From: Buchnera aphidicola (Meitanaphis flavogallis)
GTDB lineage: Bacteria; Pseudomonadota; Gammaproteobacteria; Enterobacterales; Enterobacteriaceae
Assembly (NCBI GenBank): GCA_039830035.1
Contig: CP140038.1
Coordinates: forward strand, 310,001-374,000
Length of the DNA stretch: 64,000 nt
Direction of reading: 5' to 3'
Under the pieces are notes generated by a model. The model searched no databases and was not told the DNA's origin. It saw nothing but the letters and a program-made list of their open reading frames with translations. Position numbers and translations under genes: made by a program. This document shows positions 29,289 through 39,833 of this stretch, piece after piece (position 1 is the stretch's first letter; every line of letters begins with the position of its first letter).

Positions 29289-30047
29289 ATTTTTAATTAA
29301 TTTTGTATTGTAAAAAACATATTTAATTTTAATAGAATTTTTCTGATAAATAATATTAATATATTCAAAACTATATTTTTTAATTATTTATTACAGTTAT
29401 ATTTCAGAATATTTTTATTATTGATATTTAAACTTAAAGTAAATATAAAAAATAAATCATTTACAATCAGGTTTACATAATATTTGTTTTATGTAATAAC
29501 GTTTTATAACCATTGTTTATGAATTTTATCATTTAGATTATGTCATTATTATTTACATAAATTATATGATTTAATATTAATGTTTAAAAAATAAAAATAA
29601 AATAATTATATTTTTTAAAATATTTTGTTATTTAAATATTAATAGAATTTTTCAAAAAAAACATAAAAATAATGGTATTAATCAAATCTTTTAAAAAAGA
29701 AAAATTTCATGATCTTAAAAACGTACAATTATAAATTGTATTACATTCTAATTATAAACATAACATTTTTGATAAGTTATAAATTTGCATAAAAAAATCA
29801 AGAATGTAGTCAATTTTAAAAATATTACTTACTATTTTATATACTATTCGCTTTTAATAATCTAGTTTATTATTATGGTATAATGTTATGCATATCGTAC
29901 GCAAAAAAATATACCGTTATAAAAAATTTTTTATTATAAATACTCTTATTATTTTGTAGTTTTTGATAAACAAAATTCAATATTTTATTATATACTGTAT
30001 AACAAGTATCTTAAATTTTACATTTCTAGTATAAAGTATCAATCAAT
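29289..30047. other. 759-base gene-free spacer between serS and trxB
   Basis: In E. coli rarA, lolA, ftsK and lrp lie here. None is recognisable on either strand, only short chance frames in very A/T-rich DNA. The loss of lolA from its ancestral place matters because lolCDE are retained. A promoter-like box for trxB is at 29876-29884. Confidence 0.6.
29876..29884 (+). promoter_or_regulatory. Candidate extended -10 promoter for trxB
   Basis: TGGTATAAT matches the extended -10 consensus TGnTATAAT exactly. It lies about 160 bases before the trxB start. No good -35 box is seen, which extended -10 promoters do not require. In such A/T-rich DNA the match alone is weak evidence. Confidence 0.35.
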
Positions 30048-31007
30048 ATGAATACTATTCAACATAAAAAATTAATTATCATTGGATCAGGTCCAGCTGG
30101 ATATACCGCAGCTATTTATGCATCTCGAGCTAATCTTTTTCCTACATTATTTACTGGAGCAAACCCTGGAGGACAATTAACAAATACCAATTCAATTGAA
30201 AATTGGCCTGGTAATTCCAAAACTATAACTGGAACAAAATTAATGAATAAAATGTATAATCATGCAAAATCACTAAATACTATTGTTATTTCTGAAGAGA
30301 TCATTAAAGTAAAATTTGATATACATCCTTTAGTATTAATAAGTGAATCAAATAGAAAATATACTTCTGATGCAGTAATTATTGCTACAGGATCTTTAAC
30401 AAGATACTTGGGTTTACCTTCAGAAAAAAGATTTATGGGAAAAGGTGTATCGACATGTGCTACTTGTGATGGTTATTTTTATAAAAATAAAAACGTTGCT
30501 GTTATTGGAGGAGGAAATTCTGCAATAGAAGAAACATTATATTTATCAAATATAGCAAAATTAGTGCATTTGATTCATCGAGGAAACATTTTTCGCGCTG
30601 AAAAAATATTAATTTCGCGTTTATTAAAAAAAGTAAAAAATAATAATATTATATTACATAAAAATAGCGTAGTTAATGAAATTTTAGGAAACGATAAAGG
30701 TGTAACTGGGATACGAACAATTAATAATAGTGGCATTAAAAAACAATATCATGAAATTAATGTATCTGGAGTATTTATAGCCATTGGAAGTAATCCTAAT
30801 ACTAAAATCTTTATAAATCAAGTTTCTATGAAAAATAATTATATTGTTATTAAATCTGGAACACATGGAAACTATACTCAAACTAGCGTTCCAGGAGTTT
30901 TTGCAGCTGGAGATGTAATAGATCACGTTTATAAACAAGCTATTACCGCAGCTTCTAGTGGTTGCATGGCTGCTTTAGATGCAGAACATTATCTTAACAC
31001 ATTATAA
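30048..31007 (+). CDS. trxB: Thioredoxin reductase
   Basis: NADPH-dependent flavoenzyme that reduces thioredoxin. The 319-residue product (E. coli 321) has the FAD fold IIGSGPAGYTAA (11-22), the redox disulfide CATC (C137, C140) followed by DG, the NADPH fold VIGGGNSAIEE and the C-terminal FAD motif GVFAAGDVIDHVYKQAITAA. infA follows after 69 bases on the same strand. Confidence 0.97.
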   Translation: MNTIQHKKLIIIGSGPAGYTAAIYASRANLFPTLFTGANPGGQLTNTNSIENWPGNSKTITGTKLMNKMYNHAKSLNTIVISEEIIKVKFDIHPLVLISESNRKYTSDAVIIATGSLTRYLGLPSEKRFMGKGVSTCATCDGYFYKNKNVAVIGGGNSAIEETLYLSNIAKLVHLIHRGNIFRAEKILISRLLKKVKNNNIILHKNSVVNEILGNDKGVTGIRTINNSGIKKQYHEINVSGVFIAIGSNPNTKIFINQVSMKNNYIVIKSGTHGNYTQTSVPGVFAAGDVIDHVYKQAITAASSGCMAALDAEHYLNTL

Positions 31008-31076
31008 AAATATAAATATTAATATCAATGTAATTTTTACTAATTTATATACCCTAAATTCAGAGGAAAAAATCAA

Positions 31077-31295
31077 ATGGCTAAAGAAGATAATATTGAA
31101 ATGCAAGGTACAGTAATCGATACCCTTCCTAACACTATGTTTCGTGTTGAATTAGACAATAAACATGTTGTAATTGCACATATCTCTGGAAAAATGCGAA
31201 AAAACTACATTAGAATTCTTACTGGAGATAAAGTGACAATAGAATTAACTCCTTATGATTTAAGTAAGGGAAGAATTATATTTAGAAGTAGATGA
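31077..31295 (+). CDS. infA: Translation initiation factor IF-1
   Basis: Small OB-fold protein that occupies the ribosomal A site during initiation. All 72 residues match the family length; MAKEDNIEMQGTV, FRVELDN, HISGKMRKNYIRI and VTIELTPYDLSKGRI are nearly identical to E. coli. GAGG lies 12 bases upstream of the ATG. Confidence 0.97.
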   Translation: MAKEDNIEMQGTVIDTLPNTMFRVELDNKHVVIAHISGKMRKNYIRILTGDKVTIELTPYDLSKGRIIFRSR

Positions 31296-31546
31296 TATTT
31301 TTACATAACGAACATATCTATAAACACTTGATATGCATATCAAGAACATAATTAGTATTTTTAAAATTATTGATTATAACATGTTGATAAAATATTTATT
31401 TAAAATGTAGATGTTATATCTTTATATTAAATAGTTACAGTATCTACAATATTACATATAATTTTTTAAAAAAATAAAACTTGTACGTAAATTATATCCA
31501 TATTTTGAATTATATTAAATACTAAAAAGTTTAGGAATGAATAAGA

Positions 31547-33277
31547 ATGCGCACGAAATACTGTGGAGAATTAACTTTAAAGCATGTAAATAGAAAAGTA
31601 ATATTATGTGGATGGGTTAATAAATGTAGAAATATAGGAAAAATATTTTTTCTAGATATGAGAGATCGAGAGGGTATAGTACAGGTTGTTTTTCATAATT
31701 CATCTACTCATTTGTTTCAAAAAGCTATAAATTTAAAAAATGAGTTTTGCATTCAAGTAACTGGAATAGTTCGAGAAAGAAATGAAAAAGACAAAAATCA
31801 CACACTATTGACTGGAAAAATAGAAGTTTTAGCCTCTACACTAAAAATTATTAATAAATCGCAACCTCTACCTTTAGATTTTCATAAAAAAAATTTAGAT
31901 GAGTCTCGTTTGAAATTTCGTTATTTAGATTTAAGACGTTTTGATATGATGCATAATATAATAATACGTAATGATATTACTACCATAGTAAGATCATTCA
32001 TGAATCGACATAAATTTCTAGATATTGAAACGCCTTTATTAACTAAATCTACTCCAGAAGGATCCCGCGATTATATTGTTCCAAGCAGAATTCATAAAAA
32101 CAAATTTTATGCTTTACCACAATCTCCTCAACTATTTAAACAATTGCTAATGATCTCTGGAATTGACAAATATTATCAAATTGCTAAGTGCTTTCGAGAT
32201 GAAGATCTAAGATCAGATCGGCAACCAGAATTTACTCAAATTGACATGGAGGCTTCATTTATAACAGGAAAAAAAATACGTAACATTGTAGAAAAAATGA
32301 TTAAATATTTATGGAAACAAATATTAAAAGTTCATCTAAAAACCTTTCCAGTACTTACTTTTAATGATGTTATAAAAAAATATGGAACAGATAAGCCTGA
32401 TTTAAGAAATCCTATGAAATTTGTCCATGTTACTGATCTACTTAAAAAAGTAAAAAATGAATTGTATTCTATGTTGAATTTAGATATAGGATATTTAGTA
32501 ATTGCATTATGTGTACCAAATGGTGCTATTTTAAGTATAAATCAATTACAAACATATAATAAATTTATAAAAAAATATACTAATCAAAATTTATTTTTTG
32601 TAAAAATAACGAATACGAAAAAAAAAGACAATATTAAAGGTTCTATCTTACATTTATTAGATGATCAAGTTTTACAAAAGTTACTTAATGAAACTTCTGC
32701 AAAACATGGCGATATTATATTTTTTATTTCAGATACTAAAAATTTAGCAAATCACGCTATGAATAAATTAAGAATAAAAATTGGAAATGAATTAAAAATT
32801 ACTAATGAAAATTCTTGGAAACCTGTATGGATTATTGACTTTCCATTGTTTCAGAAAAATGAAATAAATTGTTATACTTCTACTCATCATCCTTTTACTG
32901 CTCCAAAAAATAAAAAAAAGTTAATGTTAAACAAAAATTTAGATAAAATTCTCGCTAACTCTTACGATTTAGTTATAAATGGATATGAAATTGGAAGTGG
33001 ATCAGTACGAATTCATAATGAAGAAATACAAAAAACTGTTTTTAAAATATTAAAAATTAATAAAAAACAACAACAAGAACAATTTGGATTTTTTTTAAAA
33101 TCATTACGTTTTGGAACTCCACCACATGCTGGAATTGCTTTAGGACTAGACAGAATCGTTATGTTATTAACTAACAGTAATAATATTAGAGATGTGATTG
33201 CTTTTCCTAAAACTACTTCTGCTTCATGTTTAACTACTGGAGCACCAAGTAATATTGATACTGATATATTAAAATGA
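31547..33277 (+). CDS. aspS: Aspartyl-tRNA synthetase
   Basis: Class II synthetase. The 576-residue product (E. coli 590) begins with the OB-fold anticodon domain (MRTKYCGELTLKHV, GWVNKCRNIGK) and then the catalytic core: ETPLLTKSTPEGSRDYIVPS (motif 1 region), FRDEDLRSDRQPEFTQID (motif 2), the bacterial insertion domain in the middle, and GIALGLDRIVMLL (motif 3). The start codon is preceded by AGGAATG. Confidence 0.97.
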   Translation: MRTKYCGELTLKHVNRKVILCGWVNKCRNIGKIFFLDMRDREGIVQVVFHNSSTHLFQKAINLKNEFCIQVTGIVRERNEKDKNHTLLTGKIEVLASTLKIINKSQPLPLDFHKKNLDESRLKFRYLDLRRFDMMHNIIIRNDITTIVRSFMNRHKFLDIETPLLTKSTPEGSRDYIVPSRIHKNKFYALPQSPQLFKQLLMISGIDKYYQIAKCFRDEDLRSDRQPEFTQIDMEASFITGKKIRNIVEKMIKYLWKQILKVHLKTFPVLTFNDVIKKYGTDKPDLRNPMKFVHVTDLLKKVKNELYSMLNLDIGYLVIALCVPNGAILSINQLQTYNKFIKKYTNQNLFFVKITNTKKKDNIKGSILHLLDDQVLQKLLNETSAKHGDIIFFISDTKNLANHAMNKLRIKIGNELKITNENSWKPVWIIDFPLFQKNEINCYTSTHHPFTAPKNKKKLMLNKNLDKILANSYDLVINGYEIGSGSVRIHNEEIQKTVFKILKINKKQQQEQFGFFLKSLRFGTPPHAGIALGLDRIVMLLTNSNNIRDVIAFPKTTSASCLTTGAPSNIDTDILK

Positions 33278-33459
33278 CTTTAAATGATTATGTAAAATTG
33301 TTATATAATAAAATTATTCAGGATATACAAAACATGTATTATATTTCATAAATTAGTTGATTTAATGCACAATAACGTTATTAATTACAATTTAACATAC
33401 AACACTATTAAAATGGTACAATAATTTTGCCTTAAAATTTAATGAAATAATCAATTTTT

Positions 33460-34239
33460 TTATCTTTTAATATGACTAATTAAAAAAATACCAGTCGAAA
33501 ATAAAACAACAGAAGGACTAACGGGAAAATGAAAAAATGTTGATAATATAACACCTCCTGTTATAGAAATCATTCCTATAAAAATTGAAAAAATAGCCAT
33601 TTTTTCTGGAGAAGATGAAAAAAATTGCGTAGTTGCAGAAGGGATTAGTAATAATGATATAATAATTAAAGATCCTATAAATTTTATTGCAATACTAATA
33701 GTCAAAGCAATTAGAAACATTAAAATAAAATTTATTTTATACACATTAATTCCATCTATTTTAGCTAGATCAGAATTAATAGTTACTAATAACATATTAT
33801 TCCAATATTTTAATATAATCAAAAGAACTATAATGCAACTAAAAAATATGAAAATTAAATCAGGAACAGTAACTTCTAATAAATTTCCAAACAAATAGTT
33901 TGTAAAACGCTCTTTTTGAGTGCTTGACACTACACTCATTATCATCATACCTAATGATAGTGAACTATAGCCTATAATTCCAAGAATAGTATCTAGAGAT
34001 AGAGCAGAATGATATTCAATCCAATGAACGAATACTCCAAAAAATAGAATAATAATCAAAACTATATAAAACGGATGTATATTAAACAATATAGCACATG
34101 CAATGCCTAATAATGAAGAATGAGATAAAGTATCTCCAAAAGATGATATACGACGCCAAATTATAAATGAACCAAGGGGGCCTGCAATCATAGCCAATAA
34201 CATTCCAGCTAACCATCCAGAAAAAAGTAATTGATACAT
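33460..34239 (-). CDS. znuB: Zinc ABC transporter permease
   Basis: Membrane subunit of the high-affinity zinc importer. The 259-residue product (E. coli 261) is hydrophobic with about seven to eight membrane segments, and carries the family sequences GPLGSFIIWRRISSFGDTLSHSSLLGIA near the N-terminus and SLLLIPSATTQFF later. It follows znuC by 38 bases in the same direction. The binding protein ZnuA is not in this window. Confidence 0.95.
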   Translation of the reverse strand: MYQLLFSGWLAGMLLAMIAGPLGSFIIWRRISSFGDTLSHSSLLGIACAILFNIHPFYIVLIIILFFGVFVHWIEYHSALSLDTILGIIGYSSLSLGMMIMSVVSSTQKERFTNYLFGNLLEVTVPDLIFIFFSCIIVLLIILKYWNNMLLVTINSDLAKIDGINVYKINFILMFLIALTISIAIKFIGSLIIISLLLIPSATTQFFSSSPEKMAIFSIFIGMISITGGVILSTFFHFPVSPSVVLFSTGIFLISHIKR

Positions 34240-34277
34240 ATTTAACTTGTATTCTCTTAATATTAAATTTACTTTGT

Positions 34278-34988
34278 TTAAAAATCGTGATAATGATTAT
34301 GTTTATGATGATATAAAGCTAATTTATTCTTTTTTAAATGCCCAAAAATAGCAATAAACTTCGAATCTTTCGAAACTACCTCTGGTGATCCTGAACAACA
34401 AATATGTTTATTGAGACAAATCACTTCATCTGTATTAGACATTACTACACTTAAATTATGAGAAACCATTAAAATAGCACATTTTAAATCGTTTTTAATT
34501 TCACTAATTAATTTATAAAACATCGTCTGTCCTAAAAAATCCATACTTTGCGTTGGTTCATCTAAAACCAGTAATTGAGGATTATTTAATAATGAGCGAG
34601 CTAACAATATTTTTTGCATTTCTCCATTAGATAATTGTTTTAACGGAATATCTATTAAATGAATAGCATTTACACGTTTTAATACACTTAAATTAGATGT
34701 TTTACTTTTAAACAAACTCATAAACCTATTTACTGTAATGGGAAGAGTTGTATTAAAATATAGTTTTTGTGGTACATATCCAATGCGTAAGTGTTTGTTA
34801 TATATTACTTTCCCCGAATTAGGTTGCAAGAGTCTAAGTATTACTTTTACTAAAGTAGATTTTCCTGCGCCATTAGGACCAATTAACGTTAAAATACGAT
34901 TAGCAATTAAAGTTAATGAGATATCAGAAAGAATTTGTATTTTATTGAAATTTACTGAAACATTTTTTAATGAAATAAATAATGACAT
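34278..34988 (-). CDS. znuC: Zinc ABC transporter ATP-binding protein
   Basis: ATPase of the zinc importer. The ATG at 34988 gives MSLFISLKNVSVNFNK, aligned with the E. coli start, and 236 residues (E. coli 251); a longer frame to 35138 has no family support. Walker A is GPNGAGKST, the Q-loop region IGYVPQKLYF, Walker B LLVLDEPTQ and the H-loop MVSHNLSVV. The signature reads LSNGEMQ rather than LSGGE, a change at a normally invariant glycine. The histidine-rich end YHHKHNHYHDF is kept, the tail after it is lost. Confidence 0.93.
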   Translation of the reverse strand: MSLFISLKNVSVNFNKIQILSDISLTLIANRILTLIGPNGAGKSTLVKVILRLLQPNSGKVIYNKHLRIGYVPQKLYFNTTLPITVNRFMSLFKSKTSNLSVLKRVNAIHLIDIPLKQLSNGEMQKILLARSLLNNPQLLVLDEPTQSMDFLGQTMFYKLISEIKNDLKCAILMVSHNLSVVMSNTDEVICLNKHICCSGSPEVVSKDSKFIAIFGHLKKNKLALYHHKHNHYHDF

Positions 34989-35307
34989 ATTCAGTGAACA
35001 TTGTATAAAATTACTAATATAATATGCTATCATAAAGTTGCATTTATTTAAATAAAAAATTCGATTCTGATATGAAACAACGTATGTATAATACCCATTG
35101 CAAAATATAATAAAACAATGTTTTATTATAATATTCAACTATAGTTAACTAACCAAAACTCATGATTAAGTAAATATAAAAAAATTCATGATTTACATTA
35201 TTAAAAAATGAATAAAAAATTAATTGTGTTTACTAAAACATATACTTAATTTTTTTATAGTATGTTGTGTCGATAGTTTATAAGGGGAACATAGGAAAAC
35301 CTGAACC
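34989..35307. other. 319-base spacer between znuC and mepM; znuA absent
   Basis: In E. coli znuA lies between znuC and yebA (mepM), divergent from znuCB. Only 319 bases remain and they contain no periplasmic binding protein frame. The divergent promoters of znuCB and mepM should lie here; none is clear. Confidence 0.55.
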
Positions 35308-36465
35308 GTGTTATATAAATTTAAAAATATTTCATTTATTACTCTAAAAAAACACTTTACACTTATAGTCAGTTTTTTTGTAATTATTTTTTTTGAAATT
35401 ATATTTGTTAATTGTAGTTCTTTAGATTATCATACAAAAAATGAACGAAAAAATTTTCAAGTAAACAAAAAATTTAAATATTCTTGTTTCACTAAAAAAC
35501 ATTTTTTTTTAGGTTATTTTAAAAAAAATACATCTCTTAATTATTCCTATAATACTTTGATGAAAAATTTAACGTTTAATAAATTATACACATCGAGTAT
35601 CATTCCAAAACATAATTCATGTTTTTTTACACTATCAACTCACAGTACAAAAAATTTTTCTCATAAAATATTTACACGTTATATGAAAAAACATTGTAAA
35701 TATATAAGTATTAAAGGGTGGTTAAACGAAAATTTTGTAAAAACTGCTAAGAATTCTGGATTAGATATAAACGAAATTACTAATATAATACATATTATAA
35801 AACATCAAATTCGTTTTCATAAATTAAAACATAATAATCCATTCAGTATTTTAATTAAAAAAAATACATGTAATAAAAAAATTTACAAAAATAAAATTAT
35901 AGGTTTAAAAATATACCACAAAGGAATAAATTATTATGGTGTGATGGCAGGAAATGGAAAATTTTATGATAAAGAAGGATACAGTTTAATGGAAACGTTC
36001 CTGAAATTTCCATCGTTAAAAAAATATCGCATTTCTTCTACTTTTAATCCGCATAGATTAAATCCAATAACTAAAAAATTTTCTCCCCATCAAGGTGTAG
36101 ATCTAGCCATGCCCATAGGAACTCCTATCTTGTCAACCGGGAGTGGAGAAATTATACAAACTAAACGTAGCTTAGCAGCAGGAAGATATATAGCTATCAG
36201 ACATAATGTAAAATGCATCACTAGATATATGCATTTAAAAAAAATTTTAGTTAAAGTAGGAGAAAAAGTAAAAAAAGGAGAAAAAATTGGATTGTCTGGA
36301 AATACAGGTTATACTACTGGACCACATTTACATTATGAAATATGGTTCAAAAATAAAGTTATTAATCCTGAAAAATTAATAATTCCAGAAAGATTATCAG
36401 GAGATAGTTTAAATAAATATTTAAAATCTCTAAAAGAAATCATTTGGTATCTTAGAAATATTTAG
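35308..36465 (+). CDS. mepM: Murein DD-endopeptidase MepM (peptidase M23)
   Basis: Zinc endopeptidase that opens peptidoglycan cross-links to allow wall growth. The product has 385 residues (E. coli 440), starting at GTG 35308 with AGGAAAA upstream. One membrane anchor is near residues 17-37. The C-terminal LytM domain is complete: SPHQGVDLAMPIGTPI (metal His and Asp), YMHLKKI and GPHLHYEIW (HxH). The N-terminal LysM/OapA part is shorter than in E. coli. A T9 run at about 35502-35510 stays in frame, in a context very similar to the broken run in lolD. Confidence 0.93.
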   Translation: MLYKFKNISFITLKKHFTLIVSFFVIIFFEIIFVNCSSLDYHTKNERKNFQVNKKFKYSCFTKKHFFLGYFKKNTSLNYSYNTLMKNLTFNKLYTSSIIPKHNSCFFTLSTHSTKNFSHKIFTRYMKKHCKYISIKGWLNENFVKTAKNSGLDINEITNIIHIIKHQIRFHKLKHNNPFSILIKKNTCNKKIYKNKIIGLKIYHKGINYYGVMAGNGKFYDKEGYSLMETFLKFPSLKKYRISSTFNPHRLNPITKKFSPHQGVDLAMPIGTPILSTGSGEIIQTKRSLAAGRYIAIRHNVKCITRYMHLKKILVKVGEKVKKGEKIGLSGNTGYTTGPHLHYEIWFKNKVINPEKLIIPERLSGDSLNKYLKSLKEIIWYLRNI

Positions 36466-36509
36466 TTAAACATTTAATTTTTTATTCAATTTCCTTTAAT
36501 TTCATCAAA

Positions 36510-37949
36510 TTATACTTTTAAAATTCTACTAGTATTAGTTTTTCCTATTTTTCCCATTATATCTCCTTGCGTGATAATTACTAAATTACCTGCATGTAAA
36601 AAACCTTTATTTTTCAATAATACAATTGCATCATTAGCTGCTAATACACCGGAATTTTTGCTATTAAAAAATATAGGAGTAACTCCACGATATAAAGAAG
36701 TTAATTTGAGTGTGTTAATATGAGAAGATAAAGCAAAAATCGGAAGACCGGAAGTAATGCGTGATGTCATTAAAGCTGTTTTTCCTGATTCTGTCATAGT
36801 AATAATAGCAGTAATTCCATCTAAATGATTAGCCGTATACATAGCTGACATGGCAATTGCTTCTTCAATATCATAAAATTTATCGTGTATCCTATGACGA
36901 GATACATTAATACTTGGTACTTTTTCTGCACCTTGACAAATTTTAGACATTATTTTTATTGTTTCAATTGGATATTGTCCAGCAGCAGTTTCTGCCGATA
37001 ACATTACTGCATCACTTCCATCTAAAACAGCATTAGCTACATCCATGACTTCTGCTCTAGTTGGCATTGGGCGCACGATCATAGACTCCATCATTTGAGT
37101 TGCTGTTATTACTACTCTATTTAACTGACGAGCACGTCTTATTAAAATTTTTTGAATACCAACTAATTCTGAATCGCCTATTTCTACACCTAAATCACCT
37201 CTCGCTACCATAATAGCATCTGATGCTAATATGATATCATCAATAATATTTTGGCTAGATACTGCTTCAGCACGTTCTATTTTAGCAACTATTTTCGCTA
37301 TGCTACCACATTTTAATGCTATATTACGTGCTATCTTTATATCTTCACTACAACGAGGAAAGGAAACAGCTAAGTAATCAACTCCAATTTTAGATGCGAT
37401 CTTAATATCTTCTTTATCTTTTTCAGTTAAAGTTTCAGCAGACAAACCCCCTCCAAGTTTATTTATACCTTTATTGTTAGAAAGCATTCCTCCTACAATT
37501 ATTTTAGTTAGTACTGTACTACTTGTAGTACTAATTACTTCTAATTGTATTCTTCCATCATCTAATAATAATATATCTCCTTTAAAAACGTCATCAGGTA
37601 ATTTTTTATAATCTATTCCTACTTGATTTTCATTTCCTAAATTCGCATTTAAAAAAGCATCTAAAATAAATAGTTCTCCCATTCTTAATGTTACTTTACC
37701 TTTTTTAAATTTTGAAATACGAATTTTTGGACCTTGTAAATCACCTAGCAATGCAATGTATGTATCCAATTTTTCCATAATTTTTTTTGCATTTTTAGCT
37801 CTAAGCTCGTGTTCTTCCTTAGTACCATGAGAGAAATTTAAACGAAGAACGTTTACTCCTGATTGAATCATTTCTTTAAGAACAGTATTATCATCTGTAG
37901 ATGGACCTAAAGTAGCAACAATTTTAGTTCGTTTAAAATACTTTTTCAT
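36510..37949 (-). CDS. pykA: Pyruvate kinase II
   Basis: Makes pyruvate and ATP from phosphoenolpyruvate. The 479-residue product (E. coli PykA 480) matches PykA rather than PykF in sequence: RRTKIV-like KRTKIVATLGPSTDD, LLGDLQGPKIRISKF, NNKGINKLGGGLSAETLTEKD, AKIVAKIERAEAV, GDLGVEIGDSELV and ITATQMMESMI. It is divergent from zwf as in E. coli, where hexR lies between; here hexR is gone. Confidence 0.97.
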   Translation of the reverse strand: MKKYFKRTKIVATLGPSTDDNTVLKEMIQSGVNVLRLNFSHGTKEEHELRAKNAKKIMEKLDTYIALLGDLQGPKIRISKFKKGKVTLRMGELFILDAFLNANLGNENQVGIDYKKLPDDVFKGDILLLDDGRIQLEVISTTSSTVLTKIIVGGMLSNNKGINKLGGGLSAETLTEKDKEDIKIASKIGVDYLAVSFPRCSEDIKIARNIALKCGSIAKIVAKIERAEAVSSQNIIDDIILASDAIMVARGDLGVEIGDSELVGIQKILIRRARQLNRVVITATQMMESMIVRPMPTRAEVMDVANAVLDGSDAVMLSAETAAGQYPIETIKIMSKICQGAEKVPSINVSRHRIHDKFYDIEEAIAMSAMYTANHLDGITAIITMTESGKTALMTSRITSGLPIFALSSHINTLKLTSLYRGVTPIFFNSKNSGVLAANDAIVLLKNKGFLHAGNLVIITQGDIMGKIGKTNTSRILKV

Positions 37950-38366
37950 ATTTTCATCTTAAATGAGAGTTTTAATGATATAAACAAATTTTTAATAAAT
38001 ATTTTCGTAAAAACGTAAATCTTAAGTTTCATTTACGAAAATATAGCTATGGTATATAATTTTATTAATTATAATCAACACTGTAAATATTTTATATAAA
38101 TATATTGTCATTTTTAAAGTCTTTAGCTTAATAAACGACATCAAGTAATGTAAATTTTTTATTCAATATAATACTAATATATATTATAATTCATTTAAAT
38201 AAAAATAATAATGATTTTTATTATCATGCTTATGATAATAAAAAGATGGATATTGTATACATACACTGTATGCAACAATTAATGTATAAATTAAAATAAA
38301 AATTTTAAAAATATATAGTACAACAAAACTGTGAGTATATAGAATTAAAATAATAAGGAAATAATT
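37950..38366. other. 417-base divergent pykA/zwf spacer
   Basis: No gene is seen; E. coli has the regulator hexR here. The stretch holds both promoters and a perfect 13-bp inverted repeat (38215-38244). No HexR-type operator is obvious. Confidence 0.55.
38215..38244. repeat. Perfect 13-bp inverted repeat, 4-base spacer
   Basis: TTTTTATTATCAT (38215-38227) and ATGATAATAAAAA (38232-38244) are exact reverse complements around GCTT. It lies between divergent promoters, so it is not a terminator for a flanking gene. It could be an operator or a chance palindrome; at this A/T content one such match per window is not unexpected. Confidence 0.5.
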
Positions 38367-39833
38367 ATGAAAGAAACAAATACAACATGCTATCTGGTTA
38401 TTTTTGGTGCGAAAGGAGATCTTGCTTGCAGAAAACTTTTACCTTCTTTATATCAATTAGAAAAAATAAAAAAACTGTCAAAAAATATGAAAATTATCGG
38501 AGTTGGACGAGCTAATTGGGATAAAAATGTCTATTCAACTGTAGTTCGTAAATCTCTAGAGAAATTTATGAGTGAAACTATCAAAAAAAATATATGGAAT
38601 GTTTTTTCTCTTCGATTAGAATTTTGTGATCTCGATGTCAATAATATTCATAGTTTTTATAAACTAAAAAAAATGTTTATTAAAGCTAATCATTTAATTA
38701 TAAATTATTTTGCAATGCCACCTAATACATTTAGTGCTATTTGCCAAGGATTAGGAAAAATAAATTTAAATCTTGAGCCTACACGTATTATAATAGAAAA
38801 ACCATTAGGCTCTTCTTTACAAACTTCTCAAAATATAAATAATGAAATTAGTAAATATTTTAAAGAAAATCAAATTTTTCGTATGGATCATTATTTAGGT
38901 AAAGAGACTATATTAAATTTACTAGCCTTTAGATTTTCTAATTCTATTTTTTATCACAATTGGAACAATAATTTCATAGATCATATACAAATAACTATTT
39001 CTGAACAAATAGGAGTTGAGGGTAGAAAAGAATATTTCGATAATACAGGCCAAATTCGAGACATGGTACAAAATCATTTATTGCAAATATTAACTATAAT
39101 TACAATGTCTCCACCAATAAATTTATATTCCGAAAATATTCAAAACGAAAAAATAAAAATATTAAAGTCATTACGACCATTTAACAAAAAAAACATCCAT
39201 AAAAAAGTAATATTAGGTCAATATACTTCAGGTGTTGTAAATGAAAAAAAAATACCTTCATATTTAGAAGATATAGGGGAAAAAGTACATAGCAAAACTG
39301 AAACGTTTGTATCGATGAAGGTCAACATTGACAATAAACAATGGTATGGAGTTCCATTTTACTTAAGAACGGGAAAAAGACTTCCCAAAAAATATTCAGA
39401 AATAGTTATATTTTTTAAAAATGTACCAATGAACATTTTTAGTCACCAAGATGGTAATTTACCAAAAAATAAAGTAACTATTTCTTTGCAACCAAATGAA
39501 GGAATAAACATTCAAATTCTAAATAAAATTCCAGGATTAGAATCTAATTATAAATTAGACGTAACTAATTTTAATTTTAATTATTCTCAATGCTTTAAAA
39601 AGCACAAGTTATTTGATGCGTACGAACGATTATTATTAGAAAGTATCAGAGGAAATCGATCTTTATTTGTAAGTCGAGATGAAGTAGAATTGGCGTGGTA
39701 TTGGATTGACTCAATTTTTAGTTCTTTGAATTCTCAAAAAAAATTATTACATTTATATCCTGCTGGTACATGGGGGCCTCGTTCATCTCATGATATGATA
39801 CAAAAAGATGGTTATGAATGGAACGCTCCATAA
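38367..39833 (+). CDS. zwf: Glucose-6-phosphate 1-dehydrogenase
   Basis: First enzyme of the oxidative pentose phosphate pathway, producing NADPH; Pgl at 3529-4524 takes its product. The 488-residue product (E. coli 491) has the NADP fold VIFGAKGDLACRKLLPSLY (11-29), the substrate motif RMDHYLGKETILNLLAFRF with the active His, and the C-terminal AGTWGPRSS. AAGGAAA precedes the ATG by 6 bases. Confidence 0.97.
   Translation: MKETNTTCYLVIFGAKGDLACRKLLPSLYQLEKIKKLSKNMKIIGVGRANWDKNVYSTVVRKSLEKFMSETIKKNIWNVFSLRLEFCDLDVNNIHSFYKLKKMFIKANHLIINYFAMPPNTFSAICQGLGKINLNLEPTRIIIEKPLGSSLQTSQNINNEISKYFKENQIFRMDHYLGKETILNLLAFRFSNSIFYHNWNNNFIDHIQITISEQIGVEGRKEYFDNTGQIRDMVQNHLLQILTIITMSPPINLYSENIQNEKIKILKSLRPFNKKNIHKKVILGQYTSGVVNEKKIPSYLEDIGEKVHSKTETFVSMKVNIDNKQWYGVPFYLRTGKRLPKKYSEIVIFFKNVPMNIFSHQDGNLPKNKVTISLQPNEGINIQILNKIPGLESNYKLDVTNFNFNYSQCFKKHKLFDAYERLLLESIRGNRSLFVSRDEVELAWYWIDSIFSSLNSQKKLLHLYPAGTWGPRSSHDMIQKDGYEWNAP

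Noticed and set aside
35502..35510. T9 run in mepM as another frameshift
   Set aside because: It is in frame (HFFLGYF) and the M23 domain follows without interruption.
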